From contig JAUIIO010000017.1 in NCBI GenBank assembly GCA_030431715.1, positions 1 to 64,000 of the forward strand: DNA of 64,000 nt. Reading direction: 5' to 3'. Shown here piece by piece: positions 46,116-53,894 of the stretch. The position numbers were made by a program, and so were the translations under genes. This DNA is from a bacterium. Lineage in GTDB: Bacteria > Bdellovibrionota_C > UBA2361 > RFPC01. The first letter of the stretch is position 1, and each line of letters opens with the position of its first letter. Below the pieces are notes generated by a model. That model saw only the letters and a program-made list of their open reading frames with translations. It made no database searches and was not told the DNA's origin.

Positions 46116-46553
46116 CTAAAAATGATTTAGAACTTGTCGTGGTGTATGTACCTTAAGCCCCTTAGGTAAGGCATCTTTCTTGAAGTCTTTTTTATCTCTA
46201 GTTACTATCCAATCATATTTATGGGTCATAGCAGTTGCTACAATACACGCATCCTCATGATCGGTAATAGGATTCTCTTGCTGTAGAGTTAGGGTTTGTG
46301 CAATTGACATCTCTGAGTCCCCAAACCCCTCAAATTTTATACCTCTTTGTTTCAGTAGTCTTAAGAATTCCATAGCTTTATTTTTCTTAAGATACTGTTT
46401 CAGTAAGTAGTACACCGTAGTATAGCCGGATAGCGGAAAACCGAGCGTATAATTTTTACGCTGCATCGCTATAAGAGCAGATTTAGAGTCGGGATAACTG
46501 TCCGGCCTGAGCGCTACATCTATCCAGATGTTTACATCGATTAGTACATTCAT
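46116..46553 (-). CDS. vapC: PIN-domain toxin, VapC-like
   Basis: 145 residues. PIN-fold RNase: first Asp in VLIDVNIWIDVAL (D6), acidic cluster TDHEDACIVATA, and final VTRDKKDFKKDALP. Such toxins cleave tRNA or rRNA and are blocked by the partner antitoxin. It starts eight bases after the antitoxin stop in the same operon. Confidence 0.88.
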   Translation of the reverse strand: MNVLIDVNIWIDVALRPDSYPDSKSALIAMQRKNYTLGFPLSGYTTVYYLLKQYLKKNKAMEFLRLLKQRGIKFEGFGDSEMSIAQTLTLQQENPITDHEDACIVATAMTHKYDWIVTRDKKDFKKDALPKGLKVHTPRQVLNHF

Positions 46554-46561
46554 TGGTAACT

Positions 46562-46810
46562 CTATTTTGAAATAGTTTTTCTTGTCTTTTCAATCTCACT
46601 GTCTGAAGGCTCGGTGTAATCTTTGGGGAAGCAGTTTTTATGAAATGTTGCGAGCCAATCTTCTTCGGTATCAACTTCATTCACAAGCGCTCTTAGAAAC
46701 TCTTCTACTACTCCCGAAAGCGAAACGTCGCGACTTTCAACTAATTTCTTAGCAGATTCAATGAGTCCCGAATCGATAGTGAGTGTAAGCTTTTTCTTTG
46801 CTGAAACCAT
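46562..46810 (-). CDS. vapB: ribbon-helix-helix antitoxin, VapB-like
   Basis: 82 residues from ATG 46810. The upstream GTG (46834) is rejected because AAGGAG lies at proper distance before the ATG. The beta strand KKLTLTIDSGLIESAKKL, then helix and VSLSGVVEEFLRALV, form the ribbon-helix-helix DNA-binding part; the acidic C-terminus would wrap the PIN toxin. The start codon overlaps an inverted-repeat operator. Confidence 0.85.
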   Translation of the reverse strand: MVSAKKKLTLTIDSGLIESAKKLVESRDVSLSGVVEEFLRALVNEVDTEEDWLATFHKNCFPKDYTEPSDSEIEKTRKTISK

Positions 46811-46844
46811 ACGTATACTCCTTAGTATATACACGTATACGTAT
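46809..46844 (-). promoter_or_regulatory. VapBC operator palindrome
   Basis: Perfect 10-bp inverted arms ATACGTATAC (46809-46818) and GTATACGTAT (46835-46844), 16 bp apart, covering the Shine-Dalgarno and start codon of the antitoxin gene. This fits conditional autoregulation. Confidence 0.7.
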
Positions 46845-46913
46845 CATCTCATAATTGGCAAATAATTGTCAAAGCTTTTAAAAGTTTAAGTTAGCAAAGA
46901 ACTCTCTTCCTTA

Positions 46914-46958
46914 CTCAAAGTAGTACCACCTTCTTTTTGAAAATCTAGCAACTTCTAT
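46914..46958 (+). repeat. 45-bp direct repeat, left copy
   Basis: Matches 48883-48926 with two substitutions and one gap. The right copy spans the stop codon of the RNB-like gene, so this left copy resembles the 3' end of a lost gene copy. Confidence 0.8.
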
Positions 46959-47080
46959 TGTTGTGCTATATAAATAAGCACGTGGAACTTCACTTTAAGG
47001 TACACATTAGAATTCGTAGACTTTCTATTTTGAGGCTGATAGCCTGTAAGGATGATGTTTGTTAATATAGTACCATTACG

Positions 47081-48892
47081 ATGAGTCTTGAGCATTTTCC
47101 TCAAGGTCACAGCTCAGACGACAATGGATCTCCAGAGGAAAAGAGAATAGGGACAGAAAAGTCTCAGTCGCTTTCCGAATCGCTGTCAGATCTTAATATC
47201 GCATTCCAATCTAAGTCAGTGCGTCCGTACCTACTCGAACGCGATCAAGTAGGAGATATGATTCGCTCGACAGCGCCTTATGGCGTCACTATTTTAAAGA
47301 TTAAGTTTGGCGCAGAAAATGCTCTCACAGGAGCGGACTCCCCCCTAATCGGTCATTTAGTATCAGTTACGATCGCAGTTGATAACAAAGCTGCGCTGCC
47401 TGCCCTTAAGGATTGGATCTCTACCACTGAGGAGCGAACAGGGTACGGCATTATTATCCATCCTGCCAAAACTATGAGTGATATCGGTGAAACGCTTAAA
47501 CCCTATGCGTCCTCTGCTGGGACCATAGTAAATTCGTCTTATATCCCTGCTCCTTCCGTCCTTATATGCGGGACAAAGGCACCCACTTTTGAAAGTATGC
47601 GTCCGTATTTTCAATCTGAGTGGCAAGCGTTGGATTTCACAGATGTGCCACTCTATTCGTTTGACTCCGCAGGTACAAAATATCCAGAAGATCTCTTTCA
47701 TTTTGAGCTTCTTCCGGGAGGTTCCCTCCGCATGTACGCATTCTATCCAGATGTGATTCGTCACGTCCCTGCTCATCTAGCTTCGCCACAGCACGCCTAT
47801 ATGATTCGTAACCTTTCCTCTGTGTATATAAGAGGAACAGTGATTCGGCCCTTTACCACAGAGCTTATGAAACAGATGTGCTTCCTTGAAAATCAAGATA
47901 GATACGCCTGGGCTGTAATATGCGAGATCGACAAGGGGAAGCCTCGTGCCCACGCTAAAATCTTACCGATGAAAGTCAGAAACTCTAAGAAACACACATT
48001 CGAGAAAGCGAACTCGATATTCCGTGAGCAGCCTGGGACACCCGTGGGCAATCAACTCTATCTTATGGCATTAGCGGCACAGAGGCTCAGCGGAGAGCCT
48101 CCTGAGATGGACGTCAATGCTAACATAGAAAAGTGTAATCTTCATGCCAAGCTTCAAATAGGGCAGTACCTTGCAGATAAGCAACTCGCTATGGTAAGCC
48201 GTGTTTTTAGAGATCCAAAGCGATACCATAGAAGGTTCTTTATTGAGCGTTTGGCTGAAGTGGGAATCTCGGCTAGTGAAAAGGATCTGCATGATGCGCG
48301 TGGAATCAGTAGTTTAGATCGGAAGCTAAGACAAGTAGGCCATAGTGATATTGCCAACGAGATGTCAGATACCTATCTAGGTATCCCACAATACTCGACA
48401 TTAGATGACGGTCATGAACGTATCAATGCTCGTCATCTCGTGCGCATTAAGTGTAATCCATTTGGATGGAGTACACAGGCTCAGCTTGCTAGCTGTGTGC
48501 ACGGAGCTCGCCCTCTCGATCGTTTACAGCTACGACGACTTATCCAGAATGTTAGCAAGCACGAACGAGATGCGTCTTGGAATAGTACGCGTATAAAAGT
48601 ATATGAAGATATCCACAAAGCATTCGGACGGGAGGCTGATCAATTTGCAATCGCTTCAATCGTGCGATCCCTATCGGACACTGTGATGCTCGTTCACCTG
48701 CGTGGATATCACCTAGATGCTCAGTTGAACCTTTCTCTTGCTGAGAAACGTCTTCTAGAGCAGCAAGGGGAAAAGTTCTTTTCGGTGCAACTTAGCCACT
48801 ACAGTACCGACGTTAATCGTATAGTTGTAACATTAAATCATGCTCAACTGACCTCAGAGACTTGGAGTGTCAGAGAGTCTACCTCAAAGTAG
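47081..48892 (+). CDS. RNB-domain-like protein with eroded active site
   Basis: 603 residues, paralogue of 3153-5111. The RNB pattern is visible: FDSAGTKYPEDLF (D195, Y201, E203, D204 at the D-x5-D-x-D-D positions, so two acids changed), LPGGSLRMYAFYPDVIRHVP, SSVYIRGTVIRP, IEKCNLHAKLQIGQYL and GHERINARHL. Where RNase II/R have TSPIRR, this protein has IKCNPFG, so the catalytic arginine is lost. It is probably RNA-binding or regulatory and not an active exonuclease (inference). N-terminal 180 residues and C-terminal 100 are unassigned. Flanked by 45-bp direct repeats. Confidence 0.65.
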   Translation: MSLEHFPQGHSSDDNGSPEEKRIGTEKSQSLSESLSDLNIAFQSKSVRPYLLERDQVGDMIRSTAPYGVTILKIKFGAENALTGADSPLIGHLVSVTIAVDNKAALPALKDWISTTEERTGYGIIIHPAKTMSDIGETLKPYASSAGTIVNSSYIPAPSVLICGTKAPTFESMRPYFQSEWQALDFTDVPLYSFDSAGTKYPEDLFHFELLPGGSLRMYAFYPDVIRHVPAHLASPQHAYMIRNLSSVYIRGTVIRPFTTELMKQMCFLENQDRYAWAVICEIDKGKPRAHAKILPMKVRNSKKHTFEKANSIFREQPGTPVGNQLYLMALAAQRLSGEPPEMDVNANIEKCNLHAKLQIGQYLADKQLAMVSRVFRDPKRYHRRFFIERLAEVGISASEKDLHDARGISSLDRKLRQVGHSDIANEMSDTYLGIPQYSTLDDGHERINARHLVRIKCNPFGWSTQAQLASCVHGARPLDRLQLRRLIQNVSKHERDASWNSTRIKVYEDIHKAFGREADQFAIASIVRSLSDTVMLVHLRGYHLDAQLNLSLAEKRLLEQQGEKFFSVQLSHYSTDVNRIVVTLNHAQLTSETWSVRESTSK

Positions 48893-48926
48893 AACCACCT
48901 TCTTTTTGGAAATCTAGCAACTCTAT
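48883..48926 (+). repeat. 45-bp direct repeat, right copy
   Basis: Overlaps the last codons and stop of the RNB-like gene and continues into its 3' flank. See 46914-46958. Confidence 0.8.
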
Positions 48927-49020
48927 GCGTTTCATCCTAAAAATATGAACGTGAAAATTGACTGACTATAAAAACTTCGGTACACCCCAGCCCCACAAAG
49001 AGTAGAGATCGCTACGTTTT

Positions 49021-49050
49021 TCACCGCGAGTAACATCACCGCGAGTAACA
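49021..49050 (+). repeat. 15-bp perfect tandem duplication
   Basis: TCACCGCGAGTAACA occurs twice head to tail, 70 bp upstream of the RAYT gene. Confidence 0.85.
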
Positions 49051-49119
49051 GTCCACGCAACATTTGAGCCCGCTCATACGAACTGACCTGTGACTAACCA
49101 GCACTAAGCACAGGACACG

Positions 49120-50121
49120 ATGCCTCGACAACGCAAACGAGTAATTTCCGGCAAGCTCTACCAAATACTCTTTAGAGCCCGCCGTGATATACCACTACCG
49201 CCCACCAGAACGATTAACCTCATTATTGAGAGCGCGCTGGCACGTGCGCAGCAAGTCTACCCGGTGATACTTACCGACCTGATCTTTATGGGGAATCACC
49301 CTCATATTTTCGCCATACCTCTGGACGCAGATGACTTTAAAAATTTTTACGGCTTAGTAGAAAAGGAACTTACAGAAGCTATAAAGAAGCTCACTGGCAT
49401 AGAGTATCTTAATATCTGGGAAGGCTCTCCAAAGGTAACTATGATTGCCTCGAAAGAAGATCTCGTAACTGAACTTGGATACGTGTACGCAAACCCCGCT
49501 ACTGCAAATCTTGAAGATACCATCGAAAAGTATCCCGGTGTTTCAACGTGGTATGCTTTTAGAGAAGCAGAGCCTGTACAAACCGCCGTAACTCTTAAAA
49601 AGTGCCCCTGGGTAAGACGCCCCATGCTCAAAAAGCTCCCTGCTCGCTCACTTAACGCAGCGCAGGACAGGTTCAGTGAAGCGCGTCTTAAAAGAAAAGC
49701 AAGGAAGCATGCACATATACTTAAGATTACGCCAAATGCATGGGCTAAGGCACTTAACATTCCTGATGAGGAACTGCCGGATGTAAGAAGCGACATATTT
49801 AAGGAAGTAAGAAAAAACGAAGACAAAGCCAGAGAGAAGCGAGAGGAGAAGGGTAAAAGTGTAGTGGGCAAATACAGGCTCCAGAGGACTCCAATCCTGT
49901 CCCCTCACCGCCCCACTAAGAAAGGGCCATCGCTGTGTGTTATAGCGCAAGATCCTGAATACCGTGCCAGTCTTCTAAATGACTTCCGTAATTTTTGTGA
50001 CCTCTGTAGGTGGGCATATGACGAATGGAAGAAAGGAAACATGAATGTGGAGTGGCCACCCGGTGCGTACAAGCCACCGCCACCACGGACCGTGAACTAC
50101 CTTGCCAGTAGCATTTACTAA
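49120..50121 (+). CDS. RAYT-like Y1/HUH transposase
   Basis: 333 residues. The N-terminal 150 residues follow the IS200/IS605-type Y1 fold of REP-associated transposases: LIFMGNHPHIFAIP (HUH pair H60, H62) and a catalytic Tyr in ELGYVYANPATANL (Y121 or Y123). The C-terminal part is basic (RLKRKARKH, KVRKNEDKAREKREEKGK-like) and ends in a Pro-rich segment before NYLASS. No flanking terminal structures or REP array were recognised, so this may be a domesticated single-copy gene. Confidence 0.7.
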   Translation: MPRQRKRVISGKLYQILFRARRDIPLPPTRTINLIIESALARAQQVYPVILTDLIFMGNHPHIFAIPLDADDFKNFYGLVEKELTEAIKKLTGIEYLNIWEGSPKVTMIASKEDLVTELGYVYANPATANLEDTIEKYPGVSTWYAFREAEPVQTAVTLKKCPWVRRPMLKKLPARSLNAAQDRFSEARLKRKARKHAHILKITPNAWAKALNIPDEELPDVRSDIFKEVRKNEDKAREKREEKGKSVVGKYRLQRTPILSPHRPTKKGPSLCVIAQDPEYRASLLNDFRNFCDLCRWAYDEWKKGNMNVEWPPGAYKPPPPRTVNYLASSIY

Positions 50122-50250
50122 TTAAGCTCCAGAGCACCTTCCAAGAAGGTCAGTGCACAAATCTATCTACCCGTCTCAAATCTACTAAAAACCTACGATC
50201 TATAGCCGTATTTCAAAGAGAATAACTGCAGATTTGAAGAGAAGTTTACT

Positions 50251-50991
50251 TTGAGTTTAGAAAACTCTGGAAGTAGGCTTGGCGACGATAGTTTCTCCGA
50301 GAAGTTGGTGTGTACGGATTCTAGTGTACGGATTCTAGTTTTTGATGATCTCGACAAAGAGCTTGAGAAGCGCGGACACCGCTTTACGAGGTACGCCGAT
50401 GACTTTGTCATCAGCGTAAAGAGTGAACGAGCAGGAGTTCGTGTGATGAGTTCTATCACACGGTTTCTCGGACGCAAACTCAAGCTCAAAGTGAATCAGA
50501 AGAAAAGTTCCACAAAGAAAGCTACCGGCTTAAAGTTTTTAGGCTTTGGCTTTCGAGGTAAGGACTTTAAGTGGACTCCCGACGCTTTTGAAAAGTTCAA
50601 AAGAACGCTCAAAAGACTTACCAGAAGGAGTGCTTTTCAGCCAATGGATGAGCGCATCAGAAAACTGAACGAGTACATTCGTGGCTGGATAAATTATTAC
50701 GGTATCGGCAAGGGGTACAATGAATATGTGCGACTTGACCACTGGTTAAGAAGACGCATTCGTATGTGTATGTGGAAACAGTGGCGGTACGCCCGAGTGA
50801 AAGTGCGTGAGCTTTTAAAGCTCGGCACAAAACTCACTCCGGCTATCAGAGTCGCTATGAGTAGCAAAAGCTACTGGCGGCTCAGTAAAACACTCGCCAC
50901 TCACACCGGTATGACTAATAAATGGATTCACAATACGTTAGGTCTTGTCTCTATTAGAGAACAATGGATTCGTCTTCACTATCCAGCGTGA
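50251..50991 (+). pseudogene. 5'-truncated group II intron reverse transcriptase/maturase (class C type)
   Basis: 246-codon ORF. Only the 3' part of the intron-encoded protein remains: LDKELEKRGHRFTRYADDFVI with the YADD active site (Y48-D51), KLKVNQKKSSTKKATGLKFLGF, then the maturase domain (EYIRGWINYYGIGKGYNEY, WLRRRIRMCMWKQW). The roughly 200 N-terminal residues with RT motifs 1-4 are missing and replaced by unrelated sequence. A 14-bp tandem duplication (50311-50338) marks the likely break. The ORF is nonfunctional as an RT. Confidence 0.88.
50311..50338 (+). repeat. 14-bp tandem duplication at the intron break
   Basis: TGTACGGATTCTAG is repeated twice without a gap just before the RT homology begins. 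Confidence 0.8.
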
Positions 50992-51064
50992 CTCGCCCAT
51001 TGCCGAGCGGCACGATGCGGTGAGGTGGGAGGAGGTCAGTCGTGAGGCTGGCCCCTATCCCGAT
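50992..51064 (+). mobile_element. 3' end of a group IIC intron (domain V/VI remnant)
   Basis: After the maturase stop the sequence ends with GTGGGAGGAGGTCAG ... GCTGGCCCCTATCCCGAT. This forms a domain VI-like hairpin with a loop A, as in class C introns ending CCTATCCCGAT. The next bases TATCTTGC are the outer core of an integron attC, so the intron sits in an attC. The 5' half is missing. Confidence 0.7.
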
Positions 51065-51365
51065 TATCTTGCGACCGAGCCTCTTCCCTAGATGTAATGG
51101 TCATTTGTTTAAATTCATCTGTAATCTCTTCTATGCTCCGGTCGGAGCCACCTGTGTCAACCAATCCCTTGAGTCTTGATGGGTCTTCATAAAAAGGGAG
51201 CGGCCGTCCCTCATTAAAGGAATCAGATGCGGGGATGGATGTGGGGCGATCAATAGTTGACGCTTCAAAAGGGACTTCACTCTCTCGTTCAGCGTTAACA
51301 CCGGGGTAATCGTTGGAATCCTGGTCATGTTTAGCAGCTGTATTGTCAGGGCTCGGATAGGTCAT
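51036..51365 (-). CDS. integron cassette 5 gene, 3' end replaced by intron sequence
   Basis: 109 codons as read. Low-complexity acidic Ser/Asp/Pro-rich protein (DSNDYPGVNAERESEVP, DRSIEEITDEFKQMTI), no family known. Start ATG 51365 with GAGGT eight bases upstream. The last nine or so codons (after EARSQDN) are read from the inserted intron end, so the native C-terminus is lost. The cassette begins at the attC-4 junction (51443). Confidence 0.6.
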   Translation of the reverse strand: MTYPSPDNTAAKHDQDSNDYPGVNAERESEVPFEASTIDRPTSIPASDSFNEGRPLPFYEDPSRLKGLVDTGGSDRSIEEITDEFKQMTITSREEARSQDNRDRGQPHD

Positions 51366-51437
51366 TTCTGTATACCTCTGTAAAATTATGAGTGTCTATA
51401 TATTATTAGGGAGTTTAGCATCGATGTAGCATTAGCA

Positions 51438-51497
51438 AGATAACGGTTTCGAAAAAAGCCGCGGGTAACCGCGTGCTTTTTCTTCAGTTTGTTATGT
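51438..51497 (-). other. attC: attC site of cassette 4 (yciI)
   Basis: 60 bp between cores AGATAAC (51438-51444) and GTTATGT (51491-51497). Stem AAAAAGC-CGCGG / CCGCG-T-GCTTTTT with one extrahelical T. May also end transcription. Confidence 0.82.
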
Positions 51498-51505
51498 GCC
51501 TTATC

Positions 51506-51844
51506 CTACGCCCCTTTTTGGCGTGATTCAAAGAATTCCTTTGGCCTGTTGAATTGCCACGGATCGCGGGTGTTGCATTTGTGTATTTGAACAGACTTCC
51601 ACACTTCGCCAGTTACGTATGGCTCGCGATCGAGCCACTCCTGTAACTCCTTCTCCGAAGGAAAATCCATAAAGAGAGCAGATCCTTTCATCTTGCCGTC
51701 ATCATCCAGAATTGCAGCGCCGTACCACATATTACCAGATTTAAGGAGTTCATCTCCCAACGCGATGTGAGCCTCACGAACAGCCAGTCGGCGATCCATA
51801 GCTCCTTCATCGTCCCCATCAAGTCCAACTACTAAAAATTGCAT
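51506..51844 (-). CDS. integron cassette 4 gene: YciI family protein
   Basis: 112 residues. FLVVGLDGDDEGAMDRRLAV, LDDDGKMKGSALFMDF and EPYVTGEVWKSVQI align throughout with the chromosomal YciI at 26459, with a different C-terminal tail (PWQFNRPKEFFESRQKGA). AGGA before ATG 51844. The gene stop is nine bases from its attC. A cassette gene with a chromosomal paralogue in the same genome is notable. Confidence 0.88.
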   Translation of the reverse strand: MQFLVVGLDGDDEGAMDRRLAVREAHIALGDELLKSGNMWYGAAILDDDGKMKGSALFMDFPSEKELQEWLDREPYVTGEVWKSVQIHKCNTRDPWQFNRPKEFFESRQKGA

Positions 51845-51890
51845 AAATTAATCCTGTCTATTTAGAGCGGCCACTGAATACCGGGATGGC

Positions 51891-51958
51891 ACATAACGGA
51901 CAAGTATAACAGTTTTCGAGCCAAAGGCGAGAAAATCTGTTAATACGCTTTGTTATGC
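51891..51958 (-). other. attC: attC site of cassette 3
   Basis: 68 bp between ACATAAC (51891-51897) and GTTATGC (51952-51958). Imperfect stem AACAGTTTTC...GAAAATCTGTT with an extrahelical T. Confidence 0.82.
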
Positions 51959-51968
51959 TTTCTCTGCA

Positions 51969-52655
51969 CTATTTGGCGTCAGCTTGCTGAAGCCACATTT
52001 CACGATTCGAAAAGAAAGACTCATATCTATTGATATAATGTTGAGGCCTCATGTGCGAATATTCAGCATCATCACAACTAACCTCGTCCAGTTGCCATGC
52101 TTCGCTACAAGCTGGTAATGAGTACTCTATGCTTATTAGTAAATCTTCACATGAATCTAATTCTTCTAGAAGGCCATATCGTATATAGACACTGGCATCA
52201 ACGTCAGTGAAGCCCCATTCACTGACGTTTGGATTACTATATCCCTCGAAACCTGATCTACATATACATGGTAATTTACCATTAGCATGAAGAGCTGGGA
52301 AAATTGAATCAAGAAAATGCTTTGTATGTGCAGCGAAAAATCTTTGTGGAAAGCTAATTTCAGAATTCTCAAAACTCAAAGAGGAGCACTCAAGCTCAGT
52401 ACAAGGATGCTCATGTTCAAACTCAGGGATAAGGTAGGTATGCCCATATTCCTCTAAGACGTTGGATAAGTACTGCTCTAAGGCATCTTGGATCTCAGTT
52501 TTATCAGGCACCCGGTTGTCAATTATCGAAAGGCCCAATGTGGTAGCAATTTCTTCTGGAGTTTTAAACATGGGTCCAGTTAATTCCAAAAATGAAGAAT
52601 CTTTAGATGAGCTGTGCTTATTCTGTGAGCCGGGATCCGGATTGGTGCCAGTCAT
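51969..52655 (-). CDS. integron cassette 3 gene: hypothetical, 228 aa
   Basis: No family recognised. Soluble acidic protein. Notable features are TPEEIATTLGLSIIDN near the start and a Cys-rich stretch in the middle (HPCTELECSSLSFENS, LPCICRSGFEG). An aromatic-rich end carries YINRYESFFSNREMWL. AGGGA upstream of ATG 52655. Typical of integron cassette genes in being unique. Confidence 0.72.
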   Translation of the reverse strand: MTGTNPDPGSQNKHSSSKDSSFLELTGPMFKTPEEIATTLGLSIIDNRVPDKTEIQDALEQYLSNVLEEYGHTYLIPEFEHEHPCTELECSSLSFENSEISFPQRFFAAHTKHFLDSIFPALHANGKLPCICRSGFEGYSNPNVSEWGFTDVDASVYIRYGLLEELDSCEDLLISIEYSLPACSEAWQLDEVSCDDAEYSHMRPQHYINRYESFFSNREMWLQQADAK

Positions 52656-52722
52656 AAGTTATCCCTACAAAGTTTCAATATCACTGTTAGTTATGTGAAG
52701 ATGACGGCAAATGTGATTTAAA

Positions 52723-52791
52723 GCATAACGGTAAAATTTAGCGGCGAAAAAAACCAACGGTTTTTTCGTCCGATAATATGCGTGGTTATCT
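52723..52791 (-). other. attC: attC site of cassette 2 (DinB-like)
   Basis: 69 bp between GCATAAC (52723-52729) and GTTATCT (52785-52791). Stem GGCGAAAAAAACC / GGTTTTTTCGTCC with a 3-nt loop and an extrahelical base. Confidence 0.82.
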
Positions 52792-52806
52792 TTGCACTAC
52801 CATACA

Positions 52807-53265
52807 CTACTCTCCCCAGTCACTCCAACTTTCCGGGAAATCCCGTCCCATGGCGCGCCAGTAGAGAATAAGTTGTCCGTGGTGGAGTGTCTCATGAGTC
52901 AGTAAACTCAAAAAATGCAAATCTAAGCTCTTGGGCTCACCGAACCAATCAATCTTTGAGGAAGAATCGAAGCTCTGGAAAGCTGAGCTATGTTGCCTCT
53001 GCAGTCTTTGAAAGTAATCAGTCAGTGCGACCTGAGATGAGTCGCCTTCATACGTGCAGCCTTCAGTTCCAAAAGCAATCTGTTTTGTTTTGAGCGCGTG
53101 AAGGTAGTTCTCGTGAACTCTGGCAATGTGTCGGAATTGCTTCCATAGTGGGCCACATGCTGAGTTAAGCTCAAATATAAGATCTTCATCTGAAGATGCT
53201 TTAAGTAAATCGAGCGTCAGCCCTCTCGCCCAGTTCCACTCGGATTCAAGATCTTTTAAGTCCAT
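52807..53265 (-). CDS. integron cassette 2 gene: DinB-like protein
   Basis: 152 residues, DinB/YfiT four-helix fold: WNWARGLTLDLLKA, FRHIARVHENYLHAL and LTHETLHHGQLILYWRAMGRDFPESW. His residues at HIARVHE and HETLHHGQ make the usual metal triad. DinB-like enzymes are often thiol-dependent S-transferases; no substrate is known here. GGAGATAA before ATG 53265. Confidence 0.82.
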   Translation of the reverse strand: MDLKDLESEWNWARGLTLDLLKASSDEDLIFELNSACGPLWKQFRHIARVHENYLHALKTKQIAFGTEGCTYEGDSSQVALTDYFQRLQRQHSSAFQSFDSSSKIDWFGEPKSLDLHFLSLLTHETLHHGQLILYWRAMGRDFPESWSDWGE

Positions 53266-53288
53266 TTATCTCCAGAATTTTGAGGCAA

Positions 53289-53356
53289 AGATAACGGACA
53301 ACTTCAGCTCCGGCCTGACCAAAGGGAAGGCCGTGAGCTGATAAAATTTGTTACTC
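53289..53356 (-). other. attC: attC site of cassette 1
   Basis: 68 bp between AGATAAC (53289-53295) and GTTACTC (53350-53356). Stem CAGCTCCGGCCT / AAGGCCGTGAGCTG with one extrahelical base, the attC hallmark. Confidence 0.85.
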
Positions 53357-53362
53357 AGCGCA

Positions 53363-53845
53363 CTACCTACGACGTCGTGGTGACCATCTGCGACGTACAG
53401 CGGGCAAGTCAAAACTAATTTCGCATGTATACCCGGGATTTCCACCCCTGGTGGATAACAAGAATTTGCCATGCTCACTAATACTAAGGTCACACTTCAC
53501 TGATTCAACAATGTCCCCAATACCCCCTCCGTTGGTCATAAGAGCTCTGCAAATTCTGATTTCATTCCACCTAGATCTTCCTAAAGAGAAACCAAATCCG
53601 AATTCAGATGGCAATCCCACGTCATAAATGGCACTTCCTACGTAAAATTCTTTAATTGTACTAAAAGGACTGGTGCTACGACGCTCTAGTACTACTTCAC
53701 CCTCTCGGTAAAGATACTGATTTGCTTGAGAATCGTAACCGCCACATTGCCATAAGGCCTTTCCATTGCGATTGTGTGCTTGCGCATTGAAAGCAAAAAA
53801 CATGACGAACACTAAAGAAATAAATCCGGTCTTGAATACATTCAT
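53363..53845 (-). CDS. integron cassette 1 gene: small exported protein
   Basis: 160 residues from ATG 53845 (GGGGGTG upstream; the ATG at 53878 lies outside the cassette and is rejected). Signal peptide FKTGFISLVFVMFFAFNAQA. Mature protein has a Cys/Gly-rich beta pattern (LWQCGGYDSQANQYLYREG, CDLSISEHGKFLLSTRGGN, YTCEISFDLP) and a basic tail RRRWSPRRRR. No family recognised. First cassette next to attI, hence normally the best expressed. Confidence 0.72.
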   Translation of the reverse strand: MNVFKTGFISLVFVMFFAFNAQAHNRNGKALWQCGGYDSQANQYLYREGEVVLERRSTSPFSTIKEFYVGSAIYDVGLPSEFGFGFSLGRSRWNEIRICRALMTNGGGIGDIVESVKCDLSISEHGKFLLSTRGGNPGYTCEISFDLPAVRRRWSPRRRR

Positions 53846-53869
53846 TTTTACACCCCCATTGGATTTGCT

Positions 53870-53876
53870 GAGTAAC
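53870..53876 (-). other. attI: attI x cassette 1 junction
   Basis: GAGTAAC (minus strand GTTACTC) is the first cassette's 5' junction; it equals the outer core of attC-1. The crossover is between 53876 and 53875. Confidence 0.75.
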
Positions 53877-53894
53877 ATATTATTGAACTGCCTA

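Noticed and set aside
51453..51481. Strong hairpin with T tract taken at first for a terminator after yciI
   Set aside because: The flanking AAC/GTT cores, the extrahelical base and the match of the outer core to the cassette's own 5' end show it is an attC stem. It may still end transcription.
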